From the IMG/VR virus record IMGVR_UViG_3300042691_034982, positions 1 to 21,353 of that record: a DNA stretch of 21,353 bases; one strand, 5' to 3'. Origin of the DNA: a virus. A program made the translations under genes and the position numbers. Of the stretch, positions 16,818-21,353 are shown piece by piece; position 1 is the first letter of the stretch, and each line of letters starts with the position of its first letter. The notes beneath the pieces were generated by a model, which worked only from the letters and a program-made list of their open reading frames with translations, was not told the origin of the DNA and did no database searches.

Positions 16818-17288
16818 TTAAATATTTATAATTACAAAATCGCTTTGAGAGAAAGTACTCCTATTATTAGAGTAGTCAATTCTTACTTTTGCGGTATATT
16901 CTGATGTCCCCTTACCTGGAAATCTATATATACTGATATCACTAGGCCCGGCAATATTTTCGCCAGTTTGACCATCAACTTCACTTGTTATATCCGCCGG
17001 TGATATAGTTACACTATTTAATAACAAATTTGGCATATACTTTTCAACCGCATCACGAATGTCAGATTCTATCGCACTAAATGTAAGTCCATCAAATGGT
17101 TCAAATAAAAATTCATACAGTCTAGTTCCAAAGTCAGGTAAATAATATCTTGATCCCTTTCTTGTTAAAAGAAGATGAATTAAATCTGCTTTGATTTCTT
17201 CAGCCTCTGTTTCAGTCAGCTGTAAGTAATCACCCCTTGTTGAATCCCTAAATGGGAAATTAATACCGTAGGTTCTTCCTGCTGCCAT
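16818..17288 (-). CDS. 25: Baseplate wedge protein, gp25 / gpW-like (156 aa)
   Basis: Matches the gp25/gpW family of small baseplate wedge proteins, which clamp the wedge core near the start of the tail sheath. The central block is diagnostic: EIKADLIHLLLTRKGSRYYL at residues 31-50, PDFGTRLYEFLFEPFDGLTF at 51-70 and ESDIRDAVEKYMPNL at 74-88. The family is usually about 120-150 residues; the extra length comes from a loop at about 97-130 (ADITSEVDGQTGENIAGPSD) before the final strands. It is the first gene after the terminator at 17314-17348, so it probably heads the late structural transcript. The gp6-like gene follows after 4 bases. Confidence 0.92.
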   Translation of the reverse strand: MAAGRTYGINFPFRDSTRGDYLQLTETEAEEIKADLIHLLLTRKGSRYYLPDFGTRLYEFLFEPFDGLTFSAIESDIRDAVEKYMPNLLLNSVTISPADITSEVDGQTGENIAGPSDISIYRFPGKGTSEYTAKVRIDYSNNRSTFSQSDFVIINI

Positions 17289-17313
17289 AAGTTATTTATT
17301 ATGATAAATACAT

Positions 17314-17348
17314 AAAAAAACAAAATCACGACATTATGTCGTGATTTT
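17314..17348 (-). terminator. Intrinsic terminator after nrdA
   Basis: A perfect 12-base-pair inverted repeat (17322-17333 with 17337-17348, loop 17334-17336) reads on the minus strand as AAAATCACGACA, loop TAA, TGTCGTGATTTT, then G and seven T residues. It begins 12 bases after the nrdA stop and ends 26 bases before the gp25-like start. It would end transcription of the helicase-nrdB-nrdA unit. The run of five T on the plus side could also give weak termination in the other direction. Confidence 0.88.
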
Positions 17349-17359
17349 TGTCGTTATTT

Positions 17360-19780
17360 CTATGAACTACACCCAAAACATTCAAAAGGAGAATCCTCCG
17401 GCCTCGATGTTGTAGTTTTAAGTACTTCATCAATTTTTGGTTTTGTAGGAGTATTTACCTTCGATATATCAACCGCCAAATGTTTAGCACCTGTGGATAC
17501 CGCTCTAGTTCTAACATAATAACATAAGGTTTTTAATCCTTTTTGCCAACCGTGAAAATGAGATGAAGTAATTTTAGACAATGTTGGGTTTGCCATATAT
17601 ATGTTCATTGATTGAGATTGATCAATAAATGGTGCTCTTTCAGCTGCCATATCAATTAATTCTCTTTGAGATATTTCCCAAATAGTTTTGTATTTTGGAA
17701 TGAGATGTTCTATTCGTTTAACTTTTTTCAAATAGTTTTTATCCTCTGAATCAAGATAACTATTAAAGTTAATATTTTGAATTGACCCATCATTCATAAT
17801 GATTTCATTTTTCAAATCTTCACACCAAATACCTAACTTTTCAAAGTCATTAATCAAATACTTATTTACTATCAGAATTTCACCACCAACCACTCTACGA
17901 TTGAATAATGCTGAATGTGCCGGTTCTGTCATCTCAAATGATCCAGTAATTTTAGCAGAAGACGCAACTGGCATTTGAGCCGTGAATAAAGAATTACACA
18001 CTCCGTGTGTCATAACTTCTTCTTTCAGTTTATCCCAATCATACATACCTGATAAATCTGATTTGTCTAAACCCCACATATCAAATTGAAACACACCCTT
18101 TGACATTGGAGATCCTTTGAAGTATTGATATGGTTTATATTTTGATGACTTACATAATTCCATACTTTCTGTAATCGCCGCAAAATATATTGTTTCAAAA
18201 ATATGTTTGTTTAGATTCCTTGCCTCATCAGAAGTAAAAATATAATCGAGAATATAAAACACATCTGCAAGTCCTTGAACACCGATCGCAATTGCTCTTT
18301 GTTCTAATCCACCTTTTTCTCCTTTTTTGGTCGAATAACTATTAATATCAATAACTTTGTTTAATGATCTAACAACTTTTCTGGTTTCGTTAAACAACAG
18401 CTGGAAATCGAATTTTCCATCAACAATATAATTCTTAAGAACCATAGACGATAATGTACATATTGCAGTAGTTTTCTCATCTGTGTATTGATAAATTTCA
18501 TTACACAAATTCGATTGTTTTATCACCCCAATATTTTGATGGTTGGTCTTTCTATTGGCGTTATCTTTTGAACAAAGATATGGAACGCCTGTTTCGATTT
18601 GTGATTCAACAATTTTATTCCAAACTGTTTGAGCTTTCACTTTCTTACCAATTCCCAATTCAACCGCTTGCTGATAAACAGATTCATATTCTTCACCGTA
18701 ACAATCTTGTAATGGTTTAAGACCAGCTTTTTTGATATCGTTAGGACAAAATAAATACCATTCTTGGTCATTCTTCACAGCACGCATAAAGTTGTCAGGT
18801 ATCCAAATAGATGTGAATAAATCTCTAGCTCTCAATTCTTCGGCTCCTGTGTTTTTCTTAATATCCAACAAGTCGAATATATCTTTATGCCAAGGTTCCA
18901 TATAAATGGCCGCGCTACCAGGTCTTCTACCCTGTTGATTAAAAAATCTTAAAGATTCATTAACAATTTTAAGATATTTCAATACACCACCAGCATAACC
19001 TCCTGATGTTTTAATTCTACTTTCTTTACTTCTAATATTGGATACTGACAATCCAATACCTGCCGCATCCGCAGAATAAGTTGAGATATCGTTCAAACTT
19101 GCAAGCAGTCCTTCCCTTGAATCTTCATTATTATAATGAAGAACACAAGATGCCAGTTGAGGAATTTTTGTACCAGAATTTATCATAATTGGTGTCGCTT
19201 TTGACACCAACTGACTAGATAAGGAATTATAGTAATCCACCGCATCTTCAAACGAGTCGGTTACCCATAATGCCACCCTCATATACATATGTTGTGGTCT
19301 TTCTATTACAACTCCATTAGAGTCCCTTAAAAGATACATCTCATATAATGATCTCCACCCAAAATAGTCGAAATTAAAATCATTATCGTGATTTATAACA
19401 CTATCGATTTCAACTTCACCCCAAGTTTTTATTAATTCAATAACTTTATCATTAACAATACCTTCTTCATTCAATTTAATCATAGTACGACTGAAACTTT
19501 CATCAGTTTCTTTATGATGTGATGAGACCGCAACACTAGCCGCAAGTCTAGAGTAGTCGTGATGACTACCCGTATATGACGCAGCAATTTCTGATATAAG
19601 CTTATCCAATTCTTTGGTGGTTACCAATCCTTCGGTGGGAACTGATGTAATTACCTTAATGAAAATTTCATCTGAATTTACATTCAATCCTTTAGCCGCC
19701 CTCTTTATCCGATTATATATCTTTTGAGGATTAAACGGAACCTCTTCTCCGATTCTTTTCTTAATTTTTAATGACATCAT
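17360..19780 (-). CDS. nrdA: Ribonucleoside-diphosphate reductase, class I, alpha subunit (806 aa)
   Basis: Reduces ribonucleoside diphosphates to deoxyribonucleotides together with NrdB, in the cytoplasm. Residues about 4-95 form an ATP-cone (KKRIGEEVPFNPQKIYNRIK), the allosteric activity switch. Active-site residues by comparison with the E. coli enzyme: the redox cysteine pair C212 (QLASCVL) and C441 (AICTLSSM), the thiyl-radical cysteine C426 in NLCNE (N424, E428), and the tyrosine pair Y754-Y755 (LCYYVRT) of the radical path. The core motif AQMPVASSAKITGSFEMTEP lies at 601-620. The C-terminal CFGC (801-804) supplies the shuttling cysteine pair. All catalytic residues are present, so it should be active. 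The start has two adjacent ATG codons (19780 or 19777). nrdB lies 12 bases upstream and a terminator follows. The MPVASSAKITG form resembles Bacteroidota and eukaryotic-type enzymes. Confidence 0.97.
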   Translation of the reverse strand: MMSLKIKKRIGEEVPFNPQKIYNRIKRAAKGLNVNSDEIFIKVITSVPTEGLVTTKELDKLISEIAASYTGSHHDYSRLAASVAVSSHHKETDESFSRTMIKLNEEGIVNDKVIELIKTWGEVEIDSVINHDNDFNFDYFGWRSLYEMYLLRDSNGVVIERPQHMYMRVALWVTDSFEDAVDYYNSLSSQLVSKATPIMINSGTKIPQLASCVLHYNNEDSREGLLASLNDISTYSADAAGIGLSVSNIRSKESRIKTSGGYAGGVLKYLKIVNESLRFFNQQGRRPGSAAIYMEPWHKDIFDLLDIKKNTGAEELRARDLFTSIWIPDNFMRAVKNDQEWYLFCPNDIKKAGLKPLQDCYGEEYESVYQQAVELGIGKKVKAQTVWNKIVESQIETGVPYLCSKDNANRKTNHQNIGVIKQSNLCNEIYQYTDEKTTAICTLSSMVLKNYIVDGKFDFQLLFNETRKVVRSLNKVIDINSYSTKKGEKGGLEQRAIAIGVQGLADVFYILDYIFTSDEARNLNKHIFETIYFAAITESMELCKSSKYKPYQYFKGSPMSKGVFQFDMWGLDKSDLSGMYDWDKLKEEVMTHGVCNSLFTAQMPVASSAKITGSFEMTEPAHSALFNRRVVGGEILIVNKYLINDFEKLGIWCEDLKNEIIMNDGSIQNINFNSYLDSEDKNYLKKVKRIEHLIPKYKTIWEISQRELIDMAAERAPFIDQSQSMNIYMANPTLSKITSSHFHGWQKGLKTLCYYVRTRAVSTGAKHLAVDISKVNTPTKPKIDEVLKTTTSRPEDSPFECFGCSS

Positions 19781-19792
19781 AATTATTGGTTT

Positions 19793-20746
19793 TTAGAAAT
19801 CGTCGGTGAAATTTAACTCTTCACCAAGTTTTGCTTTTTGATATTCAATTGTTCTCGATTCAAAGAAATTACCTTTAGTTTCAACCGCAATTTGTTCCAT
19901 AAACTTGAATGGTTGCTCAACATTAAAGTGCTTACCACATCCAAGTTTTACCAAAAGTTGGTCTGTCACAAATTCCAAATATTGTTTCATCAAATTTGAA
20001 TTCATACCTATCATCGATACTGGCAATGATTCTGTGATGAATTCCTTTTCAATCTCCAAAGCCGATAACAAGATTTCTTTTATTCTTTTATCACTTGGTT
20101 TATTATCAATATGATTATTCAACAAATGAATCGCGAAGTCAGTATGAAGATTTTCATCCTTAAAGATCAAAGCATTTGCGTTACACAAACCTTGCATTAA
20201 TCCTCTTGATTTCAACCAAAATATTGAACAGAATGAACCCGAAAAGAATATACCCTCAACCGCCGCAAACGCTACAAGCCTTTCTTGGAAAGAACTATTC
20301 TTAATCCAATTCAAAGCCCAACTTGCTTTCTTTTGCACTGCCGGTAATCTATCAATCGCATTGAAACATTCATCTTTTTCCTTTGGATCAGATACATAAG
20401 TATCAATCAATAATGAATACATCAGAGAATGGATATTCTCCATCATAATCTGAAATCCATAAAAGAATTTGGCCTCCGGATATTGGACTTCTTTAACAAA
20501 GTTCTCCGCCAAATTTTCATTCACAATACCATCTGATGCCGCAAAAAACGATAATACATTTTTTATAAAATATCTTTCATTATCAGTGAGTTTTTCCCAA
20601 TCCCTAATGTCATTACTCAAATCTACTTCTTCTGCCGTCCAAAACGCAGCCTGATGTGTCTTATAAAATTCCCAAATATCATCATACTGAATTGGGAAAA
20701 TTACAAACCGACCAGGATTTTCCATTAAAATTTTTTCTTCTTCCAT
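19793..20746 (-). CDS. nrdB: Ribonucleoside-diphosphate reductase, class I, beta subunit (317 aa)
   Basis: Ferritin-like small subunit that houses the metal centre and starts the radical used by NrdA. The expected ligands are all visible: D42 (AEEVDLS), E103 and H106 ([10 protein letters not shown]), E164 (AAVEGIFF), and E198 and H201 (KDENLHTDF). The radical tyrosine aligns with Y110, which supports a tyrosyl-radical (class Ia/Ib-like) enzyme rather than a tyrosine-free one. The acidic C-terminal tail NFTDDF matches the peptide that docks R2 onto R1. The length is somewhat shorter than E. coli NrdB (about 375 residues) but normal for this branch. The ATG lies one base after the helicase stop, so the genes form one operon in the order helicase, nrdB, nrdA. 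Confidence 0.97.
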   Translation of the reverse strand: MEEEKILMENPGRFVIFPIQYDDIWEFYKTHQAAFWTAEEVDLSNDIRDWEKLTDNERYFIKNVLSFFAASDGIVNENLAENFVKEVQYPEAKFFYGFQIMMENIHSLMYSLLIDTYVSDPKEKDECFNAIDRLPAVQKKASWALNWIKNSSFQERLVAFAAVEGIFFSGSFCSIFWLKSRGLMQGLCNANALIFKDENLHTDFAIHLLNNHIDNKPSDKRIKEILLSALEIEKEFITESLPVSMIGMNSNLMKQYLEFVTDQLLVKLGCGKHFNVEQPFKFMEQIAVETKGNFFESRTIEYQKAKLGEELNFTDDF

Positions 20747-20747
20747 C

Positions 20748-21353
20748 TTAAATTAAATTTTGTTGTTCTTGCCTTTGTTTTCTTTTTTCTAATAATTCTT
20801 TAACTCTATCTCTTTTTCTTTCTTCTTGTTGTTCTTCAAATCCCAAGAAAGTTACTGAACTTTCCGTATCTATTTCCAAAAGTTCGTTATTAAATTTACA
20901 ATTTTCAAATACCACACCATCTTTCCCTAAACGAGATTTTGTAATTGCTATTGTAGCCAAATTCATTTCCTTTTGTTGTAATGTTTTTGCCACGGTAATA
21001 ATTACGTGCCCAACTTGAGCCTTTTTTATCGATCCTCCCATCTGATCAGTTGTAACAACTTCAGATGAAATACTTGACCTATTACCTTGAGTTGCCGTCC
21101 ATCCAACCAAATTAAGTTCGTGACACATCGCCTCAAATCCTCTCATTACAGAACCTTCCGCTTTCCACTCATCTTTAGCAGTTGTTTCAGGAAGAATACA
21201 GTCAATATAGTCCAATAACACCAAATCAATTTTGATACCATCAGCAATCATTTTACGTATCTGATTCTTTATTTGATTCATAGTCACAGTATCCGATGCC
21301 AATTTTTTGAGAATTAATCTATTTGGCATCGATTCTTTTATCTCCGTAATTTT
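20748..21353 (-). CDS. Replicative DNA helicase, DnaB / T4 gp41-like, C-terminal part (partial)
   Basis: The frame is open to the right edge of the window, so the N-terminal part, including Walker A, is missing. The 201 visible residues belong to the RecA-like motor of DnaB-family helicases: Walker [14 protein letters not shown] (fragment residues 41-53), the helicase motif with glutamine [11 protein letters not shown] (84-94), the [20 protein letters not shown] segment (103-122) and the arginine-finger region TKSRLGKDG (138-146). A charged, Gln-rich coiled coil ends the protein (about 172-198: [20 protein letters not shown]), possibly a contact for primase, clamp or loader. A methionine at 21329 is internal, not the start. 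It is cotranscribed with nrdB, one base downstream. Confidence 0.88.
   Translation of the reverse strand, partial: KITEIKESMPNRLILKKLASDTVTMNQIKNQIRKMIADGIKIDLVLLDYIDCILPETTAKDEWKAEGSVMRGFEAMCHELNLVGWTATQGNRSSISSEVVTTDQMGGSIKKAQVGHVIITVAKTLQQKEMNLATIAITKSRLGKDGVVFENCKFNNELLEIDTESSVTFLGFEEQQEERKRDRVKELLEKRKQRQEQQNLI

Noticed and set aside
16823-16830. Perfect T4 late promoter octamer TATAAATA on the minus strand just before the gp6-like start
   Set aside because: At this base composition several such octamers are expected by chance in 21 kb, it lies within the gp25-like coding end, and it is too close to the ATG to leave a normal leader.
1-21353. CRISPR arrays, tRNA genes, insertion sequences, integrase or attachment sites
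   Set aside because: Reading both strands I found no regularly spaced direct repeats, tRNA-like folds, transposase or recombinase motifs.

Overview
The window reads as part of the genome of a contractile-tailed (T4-like, myovirus-type) bacteriophage, most likely one that infects a Bacteroidota (Flavobacteria-like) host. All genes lie on the minus strand, so transcription runs from the right end to the left end. The DNA is very AT-rich and tightly packed: most genes overlap by 1-8 bases or are a few bases apart. Phage identity rests on a gp25-like and a gp6-like baseplate wedge protein next to each other, a gp41/DnaB-like helicase and a class I ribonucleotide reductase pair. The host guess rests on SprB-type, PKD and carboxypeptidase-regulatory-like domains in the virion proteins, the type of the reductase, and the lack of clear Shine-Dalgarno sites. 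The host is inferred, not shown.

Right part (17360-21353), nucleotide metabolism and replication. The C-terminal part of a replicative helicase, cut by the window edge, is followed by nrdB and nrdA with only 1 and 12 bases between them. Together they would unwind DNA and supply deoxynucleotides for phage replication. A strong intrinsic terminator (17314-17348) closes this unit.

Left part (10-17288), tail baseplate and fibres. After the terminator come gp25-like and gp6-like wedge proteins, then a 1569-residue protein with a carboxypeptidase-regulatory-like domain and an unexpected long hydrophobic segment. Next are structural proteins of 564, 280, 361 (with a PKD domain) and 302 residues, and a 993-residue protein resembling the gp7 / P2 gpI wedge family. 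The last two are a 711-residue protein with about seven SprB-like repeats and a 95-residue protein. Gene order follows gp25 (W) - gp6 (J) - gp7 (I) - fibre as in P2 and T4, but about 8.5 kb of extra structural genes sits between the gp6-like and gp7-like genes. A 47-residue zinc-ribbon reading frame (6410-6553) lies in the only sizeable gap.

The points most worth following up are: (1) the 993- and 711-residue proteins appear to share a homologous C-terminal domain of about 115 residues, suggesting a common docking or trimerisation module; (2) the fibre-like protein uses repeats of the same type as a gliding adhesin of likely hosts; (3) the 1569-residue baseplate protein has a possible membrane-inserting hairpin followed by a cysteine cluster; (4) the expanded baseplate gene set itself. 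I found no tRNA genes, CRISPR arrays, insertion sequences or integrase.
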